Shown: positions 50,181 through 62,517, counted from the first letter of the stretch. The stretch: DNA of 64,000 nt from Rhodocyclaceae bacterium (GCA_013426785.1 JACDZI010000009.1:1-64000); one strand, 5' to 3'. Notes: generated by a model not told the origin, from the letters alone. Translations and numbers: made by a program.

Positions 50181-50423
50181 ATGGATTTCGAGATCGTTGG
50201 CAGTATTGCCGGGGTAGAAACCATTGCCCAGGGCAATGGAATCCGCGATCTGCCGCGATTGAGAAAAGTTTACGGGCCGGGGAATTGGCGCAAGAAAAAA
50301 GGGACGGCGACCGTCCGCTTTAGCGGTGGCGCGACGGCCGTTGTTGAGTTACATTGGTGTGAAGCGCACGGCATCGGCCGGCGCGAGGAAAAGATAAAGA
50401 CCATTATTCGGGTGCTGCCATGA
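50181..50423 (+). CDS. 80-residue hypothetical protein of the element
   Basis: The product begins MDFEIVGSIAGVETIA and contains RKVYGPGNWRKKKG and VELHWCEAHGIGRREEKIK. It resembles small proteins common in betaproteobacterial islands and prophages, and has no known function. It starts 8 bp after the integrase stop and overlaps the next gene by 4 bp (ATGA), suggesting a three-gene unit with the integrase. Confidence 0.7.
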   Translation: MDFEIVGSIAGVETIAQGNGIRDLPRLRKVYGPGNWRKKKGTATVRFSGGATAVVELHWCEAHGIGRREEKIKTIIRVLP

Positions 50424-50629
50424 GCAAATTCGTCATCTGTCTCGACAATCACGATTACCCCGCCTCCCTGGAGCGTGGCAAGCTCTATCCGGTCATCAAT
50501 GATGCCGCAGGGAAGAAGCTCGGCATGGTCCGCGTGGTGGATGAGAGCGGGGAGGGGTATCTTTATCCCGCTGCCCGGTTTGCCGCCATCGCCGTTCCCG
50601 AGGCAATAGCGGAACGCCTGGCCGCTTGA
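50420..50629 (+). CDS. 69-residue hypothetical protein of the element
   Basis: The product (MSKFVICLDNHDYPASLERGKLYPV) has a small beta-rich region and an Ala-rich end. I do not recognise a family. It overlaps the preceding gene in ATGA and converges on the minus-strand operon of the element. Confidence 0.65.
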   Translation: MSKFVICLDNHDYPASLERGKLYPVINDAAGKKLGMVRVVDESGEGYLYPAARFAAIAVPEAIAERLAA

Positions 50630-50640
50630 TCAATCGCACC

Positions 50641-50655
50641 TGTCCAAGCTGGACA
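50641..50655. promoter_or_regulatory. TGTCC/GGACA palindrome, isolated copy
   Basis: TGTCCAAGCTGGACA, a 15-bp imperfect palindrome, lies in the convergent gap of the element. Three related copies cluster at 52658-52709. It may be an operator. Confidence 0.5.
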
Positions 50656-50665
50656 GGTGTTGGGC

Positions 50666-51216
50666 TCACTGATACCAGGCCTCTGGGTCGAATTTGCCCT
50701 TCTTCTCGGTCGACTGCCATTGCTCCAGATATTTTGACCAGCATGGGCTTTTTCTAATTACGCCTCGACCATCCGGCTTGATGTAATCGAGTTCATATTC
50801 CTGACGATCGTTTTTCGACAGGTGCATCCAGCGCATCGGTGCAAAAGAATCATAAACCGACCCCTCCCTTGAATAGTGGAGATTGCGGTACGGAAAACTG
50901 ATTTCTACCGTTTCGCAGCGCTTGTCCAAGCCGACCACGAGGGCATATTTGATTTCTTCCGGGTCGGCCCGCTTCGAAAAGGTAGCGATCAGTGACCCAA
51001 TTGCGAGCGCAGCACCAGCTGCTGCTCCGACCCCAGCCCCCCCGCCTGGCGACCAATATCCTGTGCCATGGCTATGTCACCACCACTGGCGATAGTGCTC
51101 TTTTGCTCGGATTTCGCCAGGTAGCGAACGATGTAGATATCAACTGGATCTGCGGCATGCGCAACCGCGCAAACGACTGACAAGAACGCCATCCCCGCCA
51201 AATGTCTTTGTTTCAT
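50666..51216 (-). pseudogene. exported glycine-zipper-like protein, frameshifted at a G7 tract
   Basis: On the minus strand the first frame gives a signal peptide (MAFLSVVCAVAHAADP) and MAQDIGRQAGG, then stops at 50989. The second frame starts in the same tract without a start codon, giving GAGVGAAAGAALAIGSLIA (glycine-zipper-like membrane helix) and a soluble tail ending KGKFDPEAWYQ. The two frames meet at a run of seven G (plus-strand C7 at 51037-51043). One extra G would restore a continuous protein of about 183 residues. It could be sequence error, phase variation, or a true mutation. Confidence 0.75.
51037..51043 (-). repeat. G7 homopolymer tract at the frameshift
   Basis: Seven C on the plus strand (seven G in the gene) at the exact point where the reading frame breaks. 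Confidence 0.85.
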
Positions 51217-51290
51217 TATGACCCCACGCTTACCCTATCTGTCCAATTAGATAGTTGCCAAGTTCTCAGCCTGTCGATCAGTGATAAGCG

Positions 51291-52232
51291 CTACCGACAT
51301 GGATGCCAATTGGCAGCATCGTCCCATATGGGCTTGCCCGGCTCCATGACCACGTCACCATCTATCTTGTCGACCGAGCGCAGGGCATATTGCTCGTCCA
51401 AGAAACTGATCCCCGAAACTAAGAGACGGATCTTGTTACCCGAAACCTGCTCGGTGAATCCGGTCACCATAAAGTTGCGCTCTACTGGCCTGCCGTAGAC
51501 GGGATTTCCAAGCGCATAAGTCGTGGCATATTTCTGGCTACCCTTCACAGTTTTGCAGATCTTCTGACCGATGGTCTTAACGATCGGAAGATCGCGTGCA
51601 ATCTGTTCCTCCTTGCGGCGCTGCTCCTCAGCTTTGGTCTTTCTCTCAACTTCTGCTGATTTGCGTGCCTGCTCAATTCTCCTCTGTGTGTCGATCTTTT
51701 CCTGTTCCTTGTTGCGCTTGTAGTATCTGCCTTCTTTTTCGGCGAACTCATCCAGAAGGCTGACCGTTACCGATGGATTAATGGGTTCAAAACTATCAGC
51801 TGTGATAAACCATTCATACACCGTGTTCCCCAAGGAATAGAACGATCTAGATTCAATCTTGGCGTAAACAACGAAGATTAGATTGCCCGAGCTGGAGCGG
51901 CACTCTACTCCCCTGGGATATTTGCGGGAAGGTTGGTAAGAGAAGGCACCCTGTTTGGCATCGCAGTATGGCTTGTAAGCGTTAAAGAACCGGCCTTCCA
52001 ACAGATCCCTACTGTAGCAACCTCGACAATACTGAAACTCGTGATGCCAATGACGAAAGTTCTCGGATGCCTCCATACCTGACGGGCCAGGCTTGATATC
52101 CTCGGAGAGTTTTGTGGTGACCTCACCAACGGTTAAGTTGGCAAGGTCAGGTATATCCCTGACCTGAGTACCAAGACATCCTGATAGACCAGCTGCTACG
52201 CATGACACCAATACCAGACAGCTTTTTTTCAT
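51291..52232 (-). CDS. cassette-of-element lipoprotein of unknown function
   Basis: The 313-residue protein starts MKKSCLVLVSCVAAGLSGCLGT, a lipoprotein signal with lipobox LSGC. A middle Glu/Arg/Lys-rich stretch (about 175-215: KEQEKIDTQRRIEQARKSAE) is predicted coiled coil. Nothing shows a function. A GGAGGG ribosome-binding site lies upstream and the start overlaps the 52229-52426 gene by 4 bp, so they are coupled. Confidence 0.75.
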   Translation of the reverse strand: MKKSCLVLVSCVAAGLSGCLGTQVRDIPDLANLTVGEVTTKLSEDIKPGPSGMEASENFRHWHHEFQYCRGCYSRDLLEGRFFNAYKPYCDAKQGAFSYQPSRKYPRGVECRSSSGNLIFVVYAKIESRSFYSLGNTVYEWFITADSFEPINPSVTVSLLDEFAEKEGRYYKRNKEQEKIDTQRRIEQARKSAEVERKTKAEEQRRKEEQIARDLPIVKTIGQKICKTVKGSQKYATTYALGNPVYGRPVERNFMVTGFTEQVSGNKIRLLVSGISFLDEQYALRSVDKIDGDVVMEPGKPIWDDAANWHPCR

Positions 52233-52426
52233 TCCACCCTCCAATCAAAAGTAATCCCGTCCTCGCTTGCGGTCTGGCACCAGATGCCGCAGCTGGGATG
52301 GGGCATTTCGTCCCAAGCCGCCAGTTCGGCCGGCGTCATAGGCCGAATCGCCCATCCGCCCAGTCGAACGAGTTGGGTGATATCGAGGCCGAGGGCGATG
52401 ACGGCTATCCAGTCGTTCCGAGTCAT
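52229..52426 (-). CDS. 65-residue hypothetical protein of the element
   Basis: The product MTRNDWIAVIALGLDITQL is small, with an N-terminal hydrophobic stretch and a Cys-bearing tail (MPHPSCGIWCQ). The start is uncertain: ATG at 52426 is preferred, and a TTG at 52465 would add 13 residues. Its stop overlaps the lipoprotein start in ATGA. Unknown function. Confidence 0.5.
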   Translation of the reverse strand: MTRNDWIAVIALGLDITQLVRLGGWAIRPMTPAELAAWDEMPHPSCGIWCQTASEDGITFDWRVE

Positions 52427-52608
52427 CACCGGCGCTCGGCTCCCGATCTTTCGTTTCCCTGGCAATCACCGTGTTTCCTGTTCTCCGCCTTTCAGGTTCC
52501 ACCCCTCCGGCGCCGACGATTGACTAGTGGCAGTGCTCATCCACATGGCAAATCATACATAGGGATAATTCAGGTTTCAAGACTATTGTTGTTATTATTC
52601 ATTCTGTT

Positions 52609-52631
52609 ATCCCGTAACTGCGTTACGGGAT
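52609..52631. promoter_or_regulatory. perfect 10-bp inverted repeat
   Basis: ATCCCGTAAC and GTTACGGGAT flank TGC. There is no following U-run, so it is more like an operator or structural site than a terminator. Confidence 0.6.
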
Positions 52632-52657
52632 GCATAGCTCAAAGGATGCCTTGAGGG

Positions 52658-52709
52658 TGTCCATAATGGACAGGTGTCCAAGCTGGACAGGGGGTGTCCA
52701 AGCTGGACA
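52658..52709. promoter_or_regulatory. array of three TGTCC/GGACA palindromes
   Basis: TGTCCATAATGGACA (perfect) at 52658, then TGTCCAAGCTGGACA at 52675 and 52695. The spacing is 17 and 20 bp. The array sits upstream of the minus-strand operon; a fourth copy is at 50641. A regulator- or recombination-protein-binding array is plausible. Confidence 0.65.
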
Positions 52710-52734
52710 GGGCAACACCCTCGCGACCTGCTGC

Positions 52735-52751
52735 GGGGACAAAACGGGGAC
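52735..52751 (+). repeat. integrase arm-type repeat, right copy 1
   Basis: GGGGACAAAACGGGGAC, identical to the left copy at 49076. Confidence 0.8.
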
Positions 52752-52779
52752 GCGCATACAGGGATATAAGGGGATCATC

Positions 52780-52796
52780 GGGGACAAAACGGGGAC
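52780..52796 (+). repeat. integrase arm-type repeat, right copy 2
   Basis: GGGGACAAAACGGGGAC again, followed by ACTG, as the left copy is followed by ATTG. Confidence 0.8.
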
Positions 52797-52877
52797 ACTG
52801 AAAACCAAAAAAACCCCATCTGGGGCTTTCTAGGTTAGTAACCGCTATCGATTAAACCCTTGCTGTTACTGTGTTTT

Positions 52878-52926
52878 TGGTACGAGATGACGGGCTCGAA
52901 CCGCCGACATCCTCCTTGTAAGGGAG
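52878..52926 (-). repeat. attachment-site repeat, right end of the element
   Basis: Identical to 48967-49015 and forms the 3' part of the intact tRNA-Val gene. Confidence 0.95.
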
Positions 52927-52953
52927 GCGCTCTACCAACTGAGCTAATCTCGC
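52878..52953 (-). tRNA. tRNA-Val(TAC)
   Basis: 76 nt with encoded CCA. Read 5'-3': acceptor GCGAGAT pairing with ATCTCGT (one G-U), D arm GCTCAGTTGGTAGAGC, anticodon loop CTTACAA giving TAC, T arm GGCGGTTCGAGCCCGTC. It is the integration target; the 3' part was supplied by the element after insertion. Confidence 0.95.
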
Positions 52954-52994
52954 ATTTCCTGCAAGGCTGCGCATTCTATCAAAGCATGTGCGTT

Positions 52995-55415
<2,421 letters not shown>

Positions 55416-55495
55416 CAAGGGCATCCTCTTTCATTGAGTCACGCGAAACCACATGGGGACGCGGACAAGGGATTCAAGCAATAACGCCTGAAAGA

Positions 55496-56761
<1,266 letters not shown>

Positions 56762-56790
56762 CGCGTTATCTCCTTGGTTCGTTGCCCGGA

Positions 56791-57432
56791 TCAGGCAGCG
56801 TCTATTCGGCTCGTCAGGACCTTGTCGACCAGACCATACTCCACGGCAGCCTCGGCGGACAGGAAGTTGTCACGGTCGGTATCGCGCTCGATCCGCTCCA
56901 TTGACTGGCCGGTATGCTTGCCGAACATCTCATTCAAGCGTTGCTTGAGGTACAGGATTTCCTTGGCATGAATCTCGATGTCGGACGCCTGGCCCTGAAA
57001 ACCACCCAGCGGCTGATGGATCATGACCCGTGAGTTCGGCAGGCAATAGCGCTTGCCCTTGGTGCCCGCCGCCAGAAGGAATGCACCCATCGAGGCAGCC
57101 TGGCCGATGCACAAGGTCGACACGTCAGGCTTGACGAATTGCATGGTGTCGTAGATTGCCAGACCTGCCGTCACTGCACCGCCGGGCGAATTGATGTACA
57201 GGTAGATGTCCTTGTCGGGATTTTCCGATTCAAGGAACAGCAACTGCGCCACCACGAGGTTTGCCGTGACGTCACTCACCGGTCCGACCAGAAAGATCAC
57301 GCGCTCCTTCAGCAGGCGCGAGTAAATATCGTAAGCCCGCTCACCTCGGCCACTGGTCTCGATGACCATCGGCACCAGACCGAGTGCCTGGGTGTCGAGC
57401 GCAGAGTGCATCGGCTGGTTTGGCATCATCAT
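56791..57432 (-). CDS. clpP: ATP-dependent Clp protease proteolytic subunit
   Basis: The 213-residue serine protease has the catalytic Ser in [16 protein letters not shown] and His in [14 protein letters not shown], plus [17 protein letters not shown]. Three ATGs in a row (57432, 57429, 57426) are possible starts; the first overlaps the tig stop in ATGA. The processing region [16 protein letters not shown] is typical. Confidence 0.95.
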   Translation of the reverse strand: MMMPNQPMHSALDTQALGLVPMVIETSGRGERAYDIYSRLLKERVIFLVGPVSDVTANLVVAQLLFLESENPDKDIYLYINSPGGAVTAGLAIYDTMQFVKPDVSTLCIGQAASMGAFLLAAGTKGKRYCLPNSRVMIHQPLGGFQGQASDIEIHAKEILYLKQRLNEMFGKHTGQSMERIERDTDRDNFLSAEAAVEYGLVDKVLTSRIDAA

Positions 57433-58763
57433 CCCGCATTCCCCATCAGTTCGTCGAAGGCGATGGCCTTGTCGGTCACCTGTGCATTGGCCAGCACCCA
57501 ATCGACTACGTTATTTTCCATGGCCAGCGCCTCCGCTTCGGCCAAACGATCCGGCTGGCTGTAGTACCAGCGCACTACTTCCCTCGGATCCTCGAAGGTG
57601 GCAGCGAAATCATCGACCACGGCACGCACCTGCTCCGGCTTGACGTGCAAGTCCTTGACTTTGACCAACTCGGCGACGATCAGCCCCAGCTTGACGCGAC
57701 GGACCGCCTGCTCGGTAAACCAGCTCGCCTCGACCGGCATATTCTTCATCTGCGGATTGCGTTGTTGCAGCTCGCGTAACGCATTTTCGGCCATCTGCTG
57801 GGCTTCCGCCTGCGCCATCGCTTGCGGCACGTCGATCGGATTTGCTTCGATCAGGATGTTCATGGCTTGATCCTTGACGCGCGCGCGCAAACGCTTGGCC
57901 ACTTCGCGTTCAAGATTGGCGCGCACTTCGCTGCGCGTCTTGTCGATATCGCCATCTGCAATACCCAAGGCACGGGCGAAATCGGCATCGACGGCCGGCA
58001 ACTGCGGCTGCTCGACCGACTTGACGTTGATGGTGAATTGCACCAGATTGCCCGCCAGATCCTTGGCGTGATAGTCATCGGGGAAGGTGATGTCGAAGCT
58101 CTTCTCCTGGCCTGCTGTCACGCCTTCCAGCGCCGCTTCGAAATCGGGCAGCATCATGCCGCCGCCGACGAACACCGGGTAGTCGGTCGCCTTGCCGCCA
58201 TCGAATTCCTCACCGTTCATGCGACCGGTGAAATCGATCATCAAGCGATCGCCCTTTTCGGCCGGCCGGTCGACTGCCACATAGGTGGTACGCTGCTTGC
58301 GGAGTACCTCGATGGTCTTCTCGACTTCTTCGTCACCGACGGTAAAAACGGTCTTCTCGAGCGCACGGCCGGCAATGTCGGCCACGATGAATTCGGGAAA
58401 CACCTCGAAAATGGCGGTAAACTCCATCTGTCCTTCGTTTTCCGCTTTTTTCGGTTCGATGCGCGGCTGGCCCGCCACATGCAGATTCTGGGCACGCACG
58501 GCCTGACTGAAGACCTTTTCGACGGCCGCACCCATCGCCTCGGAACGCGCCTGCCCGCCATACATTTGGGCCACCATCTTCATCGGCACCTTGCCCGGAC
58601 GGAAACCCGCCATCTTCGTGGTCTTCGCAATCTTCTTGAGCTGCGCGTCCACCTCGCGATCGATGTCGGTCAGCGTCACGGCCATGTCGATGCGGCGCTC
58701 CAGCGGGTTGGGTGCGGCGGGAGCGGCGGCGGTCGCTGCTGCGGTGTCCTGGGTCGTTTCCAT
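57429..58763 (-). CDS. tig: trigger factor
   Basis: The 444-residue ribosome-associated chaperone has the signature [17 protein letters not shown] for ribosome binding, a FKBP-like PPIase domain ([26 protein letters not shown]) and a C-terminal helical arm domain. The start [10 protein letters not shown] at 58763 has AAGGA 9 bp upstream; a longer frame is a shadow of tRNA-Leu. It acts on nascent chains and is co-transcribed with clpP. Confidence 0.94.
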   Translation of the reverse strand: METTQDTAAATAAAPAAPNPLERRIDMAVTLTDIDREVDAQLKKIAKTTKMAGFRPGKVPMKMVAQMYGGQARSEAMGAAVEKVFSQAVRAQNLHVAGQPRIEPKKAENEGQMEFTAIFEVFPEFIVADIAGRALEKTVFTVGDEEVEKTIEVLRKQRTTYVAVDRPAEKGDRLMIDFTGRMNGEEFDGGKATDYPVFVGGGMMLPDFEAALEGVTAGQEKSFDITFPDDYHAKDLAGNLVQFTINVKSVEQPQLPAVDADFARALGIADGDIDKTRSEVRANLEREVAKRLRARVKDQAMNILIEANPIDVPQAMAQAEAQQMAENALRELQQRNPQMKNMPVEASWFTEQAVRRVKLGLIVAELVKVKDLHVKPEQVRAVVDDFAATFEDPREVVRWYYSQPDRLAEAEALAMENNVVDWVLANAQVTDKAIAFDELMGNAG

Positions 58764-58805
58764 GAAAAATCCTTGAAATGAAGCTGGGTTAGTGTTGTTG
58801 ACAAG

Positions 58806-58890
58806 TGGTGCGAAGGGCGGGACTCGAACCCGCACAGGTTACCCCGCTGGAACCTAAATCCAGTGCGTCTACCAATTCCGCCACCCTCGC
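58806..58890 (-). tRNA. tRNA-Leu(TAG)
   Basis: 85 nt with encoded CCA and a long variable arm (class II). Read 5'-3': GCGAGGGTGGCGGAATTGG, anticodon stem CTGGA-loop TTTAGGT-TCCAG giving TAG, and T arm GCGGGTTCGAGTCCCGC. It lies 42 bp upstream of tig on the same strand. Confidence 0.95.
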
Positions 58891-58945
58891 AAGACTGGTT
58901 ATTTTACCGCTGAATTATCCGAACTTGATCCTATACTGGCGGTCA

Positions 58946-59758
58946 ATGGCAGTCGAACACTACGAGAATTTCCCTGTTGCTTCGCTCTTGCTGCCGGCCC
59001 CACTGCGCCCGGCCGTCACCGCCATCTACGCGTTCGCGCGTAGTGCGGATGATTTTGCCGATGAAGGTCATCTGGCTGCGGACGAGCGGCTGCGCCTGCT
59101 GGCCGGCTATCAGGCCGAACTCGACCGCATCGAACGCCGGCAATCCACCGATCACCCGATCTTCCTGCGCCTGCGGCCACACGTTGAACACTACGGACTG
59201 CCGCTGCAACTGTTCCGCGACCTACTCGACGCCTTCGCGCAGGATGTCGCCAAGGAACGCTACACCAGCTATGACGAGTTAATCGATTACTGCCGCCACT
59301 CCGCCAATCCGGTCGGCCGGTTGCTGCTCCACCTGTTCCATGCCGCCACGCCGGAAAACCTCAAGCGTTCGGACGCCATCTGTTCGGCGCTGCAGCTGAT
59401 CAACCACTGGCAGGACATAGGCATTGACATCCAGAAAGGCCAGCACGGGCGCATCTACCTGCCGCTGGACGAGATGGCCCGCTTCCATGTCAATCAAGAA
59501 GATCTTCAGGGCCGTGTTGCAAGCGCCGAGTTTTGCGGCCTGATGAAATTCCAGGTCGACCGCGCCCGCGCGCTGATGCAATCCGGCGCTTCGCTCGGGC
59601 GCGACTTGCCCGGCCGCATCGGACTGGAAATACGCACCATCGTCGCCGGCGGCCTGCGCATCCTCGACAAGATCGAGGCGGTCGGCTACGACGTGTTCCG
59701 GCGGCGGCCGGTGCTGGAAAACCTCGATTGGCCGCGCATTCTCGTCAAGGCGCTATGA
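58946..59758 (+). CDS. hpnC: squalene synthesis protein HpnC
   Basis: The 270-residue squalene/phytoene synthase-like protein starts MAVEHYENFPVASLL at 58946 (a longer frame enters the tRNA). Its aspartate-rich site is AFARSADDFADEGH, with the second motif in HWQDIGIDIQKGQHGRIYLP. HpnC (hydroxysqualene synthase) works with HpnD and HpnE to make squalene from farnesyl diphosphate. It overlaps hpnD in ATGA. Confidence 0.9.
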   Translation: MAVEHYENFPVASLLLPAPLRPAVTAIYAFARSADDFADEGHLAADERLRLLAGYQAELDRIERRQSTDHPIFLRLRPHVEHYGLPLQLFRDLLDAFAQDVAKERYTSYDELIDYCRHSANPVGRLLLHLFHAATPENLKRSDAICSALQLINHWQDIGIDIQKGQHGRIYLPLDEMARFHVNQEDLQGRVASAEFCGLMKFQVDRARALMQSGASLGRDLPGRIGLEIRTIVAGGLRILDKIEAVGYDVFRRRPVLENLDWPRILVKAL

Positions 59759-60588
59759 GTCCCGACGACTATTGCGCCGACAAGGTCCGTGCCAGCGGTT
59801 CCAGCTTCGCTGCCAGCTTCCGTTTCCTTGACCCACGCCGCCGGCAGGCGATGAATGCCCTCTATGCCTTCTGTCGCGAAGTCGATGACGTGGTCGATGA
59901 ATGCCACGAAGCAGTTGTCGCCCGCGCCAAGCTGGACAGGTGGCGCAGCGAACTGGCGGCGCTGGAGGACGGCCACCCCTCGCACCCGGTGACGCAAGCG
60001 CTTGCTGAATCGCGTCGGTACTACAGCCTGCCGTACGAGCAACTCGGCGAGATCATCGACGGCATGCAGATGGACCTGGAGCAGGACCGCTACGCCGATT
60101 TTGCACAGTTGCAGCTCTACTGCCATTGCGCCGCCGGCGTGGTCGGCCTGCTGTCGGCCGAGATCTTCGGCTACAGCGACCGCCATACGCTCAAATATGC
60201 CCATACCCTCGGGCTGGCCTTCCAGCTCACCAACATCATTCGCGACGTCGGCGAGGACGCCCACCGTGGCCGCATCTACCTGCCGCAGGACGAACTGGCA
60301 CGTTTCGCGGTCAGTGAGTCCGACCTGCTGGCCTGTCGCGACACGCCGGCCTTCCAGGCGCTGTTCCGCTTCCAGGCCGACCGGGCACGCGAGCACTACG
60401 CGCGCGCCTTCGCCCAGTTGCCGGCCGCCGACCGCAAGGCCCAGCGCGCCGGGCTGATGATGGCCGCCGTCTATCGCGAACTGCTCGACAAGATCGCGCT
60501 GGACGGCTACCGCGTGCTTGAGCGGCGCATCACCATCCCGCCGGCCCGCAAGCTGTGGCTGGCGTTCAAGACCTGGCTCAGCGTCTAG
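59755..60588 (+). CDS. hpnD: presqualene diphosphate synthase HpnD
   Basis: The 277-residue isoprenoid synthase has the first Asp-rich motif in AFCREVDDVVDECHE and the second in LTNIIRDVGEDAHRGRIYLP, plus YCHCAAGVVGLL. It condenses two farnesyl diphosphates to presqualene diphosphate. Overlaps hpnC and lies 2 bp before hpnE. Confidence 0.92.
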   Translation: MSPDDYCADKVRASGSSFAASFRFLDPRRRQAMNALYAFCREVDDVVDECHEAVVARAKLDRWRSELAALEDGHPSHPVTQALAESRRYYSLPYEQLGEIIDGMQMDLEQDRYADFAQLQLYCHCAAGVVGLLSAEIFGYSDRHTLKYAHTLGLAFQLTNIIRDVGEDAHRGRIYLPQDELARFAVSESDLLACRDTPAFQALFRFQADRAREHYARAFAQLPAADRKAQRAGLMMAAVYRELLDKIALDGYRVLERRITIPPARKLWLAFKTWLSV

Positions 60589-60590
60589 CC

Positions 60591-61853
60591 ATGAAGGTCG
60601 GGATCATTGGCGCTGGCTACGCCGGTCTGGCCTGCGCCGTGGAACTGGCCGAAGCGGGGATAGCGGTCGATGTCTTCGAGGCCTCGCGCACGCTCGGCGG
60701 CCGGGCCCGTGCCGTCGAGATCGACGGCCAGACGCTCGACAATGGTGCCCACATCCTGATCGGCGCCTACAGTGAAACATTGCGGCTGATGGAAAAAGTC
60801 GGCGCTGGCGAGACGGTCTTGCAGCGCCATCCGCTGCGGCTCGATTTTCCCGGCCGGATCAGCATCAAGGCGCCACGCCTGCCGGCGCCGCTGCACCTCG
60901 CGTGGGCGCTGCTGTCCGCCGAAGGCCTGTCGTGGCAGGAAAAAGTGGCCGCCATCCGCTTCATGCGTGCGCTGAAGAAAGCGCGGTTCCGCCTGCCGCG
61001 CGACATCACCGCCAGACAGCTGATCGCCAACCAGCCCCCGATACTGCGCCACTTCCTGTGGGAACCCTTGTGCCTCGCCGCCCTCAACACGCCGGTGGAC
61101 ATCGCTTCGGCGCAAGTATTCCTCAACGTGCTGCGCGACACGCTGGCGGCCGACCGCGCCGCGTCCGACTTGCTGCTGCCGGCCACCGATTTTTCCGCAA
61201 TGTTTCCGGAGCCTGCTGCCCATCACATCGAGGTTCGCGGTGGACGGGTGTTCCGCTCCACTCGGATTACCGGAATTCAAAAACTCGTCGCTGGCTGGAC
61301 GGCAGATGGCCTCGGTCCCTACGACCACCTCGTGCTCGCCACCGCGCCCTACCACCTGCCGGCACTGCTGGCACCGATCCCGGAGCTCGCCGGCGTGCTG
61401 CGGCAGGTCGAAGGCTTCGCCTGGCAGCCGATCGTGACGGTCTATCTCCACTACCCGCCCGCGACGCGCCTGCCCTTTCCGATGACCGGGGTGGAGGGCG
61501 GCCATGCCCAGTGGCTGTTCGACCGCTGTGCGCTGTGCGGCCAGGCCGGCTGGATCGTCGCCGTCATCAGCGGTTCCGGCCCGCACCAGCAACTTTCGCA
61601 GGACGCATTGGCGGACGCTGTCCATGGCCAAGTCGCTAGGCTGTTGCCGGGCCTGCTTGCCCCGCTGCAAACGCGGGTGATCGAGGAAAAGCGCGCCACC
61701 TTCGCCTGCACACCGTATCTGGACCGACCGACTACGGCGACTTCCTGCGCGAACCTCTGGCTGGCCGGCGATTACGTCGCCAGCGACTACCCGGCGACCA
61801 TCGAAGGTGCGATCCGCAGCGGCGTCGCCGCCTCGAAGGCCATTCTCAGCTGA
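60591..61853 (+). CDS. hpnE: hydroxysqualene dehydroxylase HpnE
   Basis: The 420-residue FAD-dependent amine-oxidase-like protein starts MKVGIIGAGYAGLACAVELA (dinucleotide-binding motif) and ends with ASDYPATIEGAIRSGVAASKAI, the FAD-contacting C-terminal motif. It reduces hydroxysqualene to squalene for hopanoid synthesis. Two repeat copies read EKVGAGETVL (near residue 70) and, in diverged form, QKLVAGWTA. It converges with the ABC gene by an 8-bp overlap. Confidence 0.92.
   Translation: MKVGIIGAGYAGLACAVELAEAGIAVDVFEASRTLGGRARAVEIDGQTLDNGAHILIGAYSETLRLMEKVGAGETVLQRHPLRLDFPGRISIKAPRLPAPLHLAWALLSAEGLSWQEKVAAIRFMRALKKARFRLPRDITARQLIANQPPILRHFLWEPLCLAALNTPVDIASAQVFLNVLRDTLAADRAASDLLLPATDFSAMFPEPAAHHIEVRGGRVFRSTRITGIQKLVAGWTADGLGPYDHLVLATAPYHLPALLAPIPELAGVLRQVEGFAWQPIVTVYLHYPPATRLPFPMTGVEGGHAQWLFDRCALCGQAGWIVAVISGSGPHQQLSQDALADAVHGQVARLLPGLLAPLQTRVIEEKRATFACTPYLDRPTTATSCANLWLAGDYVASDYPATIEGAIRSGVAASKAILS
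60794..60817 (-). repeat. dispersed 24-bp repeat, copy 22 (intragenic)
   Basis: It lies in hpnE and differs at two positions (GAGACGGT). The frame gives EKVGAGETVL. Confidence 0.92.
61280..61303 (-). repeat. dispersed 24-bp repeat, copy 23 (intragenic, diverged)
   Basis: It lies in hpnE with about three mismatches; the KLVAGWTA reading corresponds to KVGAGETA. Confidence 0.6.
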
Positions 61854-62517
61854 CCAGCCGTCCGCCGAAGAGGCGGATCAACCGTTGGCAGCGTTGCGCC
61901 AGCGATTCGTCGTGGGTGACGAGGATCAGCGTGGTGCCCTGCTCGGCGTTCATCTCGAACATCAGTTCGATTACCTGCCGGCCGGTCGCGACATCGAGGT
62001 TGCCGGTGGGTTCGTCCGCCAGCAGCAGCTTCGGACGTACCGCGAAGGCACGCGCCAGTGCGACGCGCTGCTGCTCGCCGCCCGAAAGGTGCTTCGGATA
62101 ATGCTCCAGCCGGTCGGCCAGGCCGACGCGCGCCAGCATTGCCTCGGCCGCAGGACGCGCCCCCGACAGGCCCAACAGTTCCAGCGGCAGCATGACGTTT
62201 TCCAGCGCGGTCAGGGCCGGCAGCAGATGGAAGGACTGAAACACGAAGCCCAGCTCGCGCCCGCGCAAGCTGGCACGGCCATCCTCGTCAAGCGTCGTCA
62301 GATCGTGTCCGGCCAGCCAGACCTTGCCACGTGTCGGAAAATCGAGGCCGGCCAGCAGGCCGAGCAGGGTGGACTTGCCCGAACCCGAGGCGCCGACGAT
62401 GGCCGCTGATTCGCCGGCACGCACCGCGAAGTCGATATCATGCAGAATCGTGAGCGTGCGTTCGCCGCTCGGCACGTCCTTGCCCAGGTTTTCCGCCCGT
62501 AACACGCTATCCGTCAT
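61846..62517 (-). CDS. ABC transporter ATP-binding protein (YbbA/LolD-type)
   Basis: The 223-residue ATPase has Walker A VGASGSGKSTLLGLLAGLD, Q-loop FVFQSFHLLP, signature HLSGGEQQRVALARA and Walker B LLLADEPTGNLD. This is the MacB/LolD/YbbA subgroup. Its divergent neighbour is a TesA-like esterase, as in E. coli ybbA-tesA, which favours a YbbA role; the usual permease partner (YbbP) is not in the window. The start at 62517 shares the CATG with tesA. Confidence 0.86.
   Translation of the reverse strand: MTDSVLRAENLGKDVPSGERTLTILHDIDFAVRAGESAAIVGASGSGKSTLLGLLAGLDFPTRGKVWLAGHDLTTLDEDGRASLRGRELGFVFQSFHLLPALTALENVMLPLELLGLSGARPAAEAMLARVGLADRLEHYPKHLSGGEQQRVALARAFAVRPKLLLADEPTGNLDVATGRQVIELMFEMNAEQGTTLILVTHDESLAQRCQRLIRLFGGRLVS

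Larger units (their letters stand above)
52466..52877. other. non-coding right end of the integrative element
   Basis: About 410 bp without a gene, holding a hairpin (52609-52631), three palindromes (52658-52709) and two arm-type repeats (52735 and 52780). It is the probable promoter region for the minus-strand operon and the right end of the element. Confidence 0.7.
48967..52926. mobile_element. 3.9-kb integrative element in tRNA-Val
   Basis: The element is delimited by 49-bp direct repeats of the tRNA-Val 3' half, with the integrase gene immediately inside the left repeat. The intact tRNA is at the right end. The excised circle would be 3911 bp, very small. It carries a tyrosine integrase, two short plus-strand genes, and a minus-strand operon of an exported or lipoprotein type. 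No replication, mobilisation or structural phage gene is visible. Sets of short repeats lie near both ends. Confidence 0.92.

Noticed and set aside
59930-59946. CCAAGCTGGACAGG in hpnD, like the element palindromes
   Set aside because: Only one arm is shared and it lies in conserved coding sequence; it is taken as coincidence.
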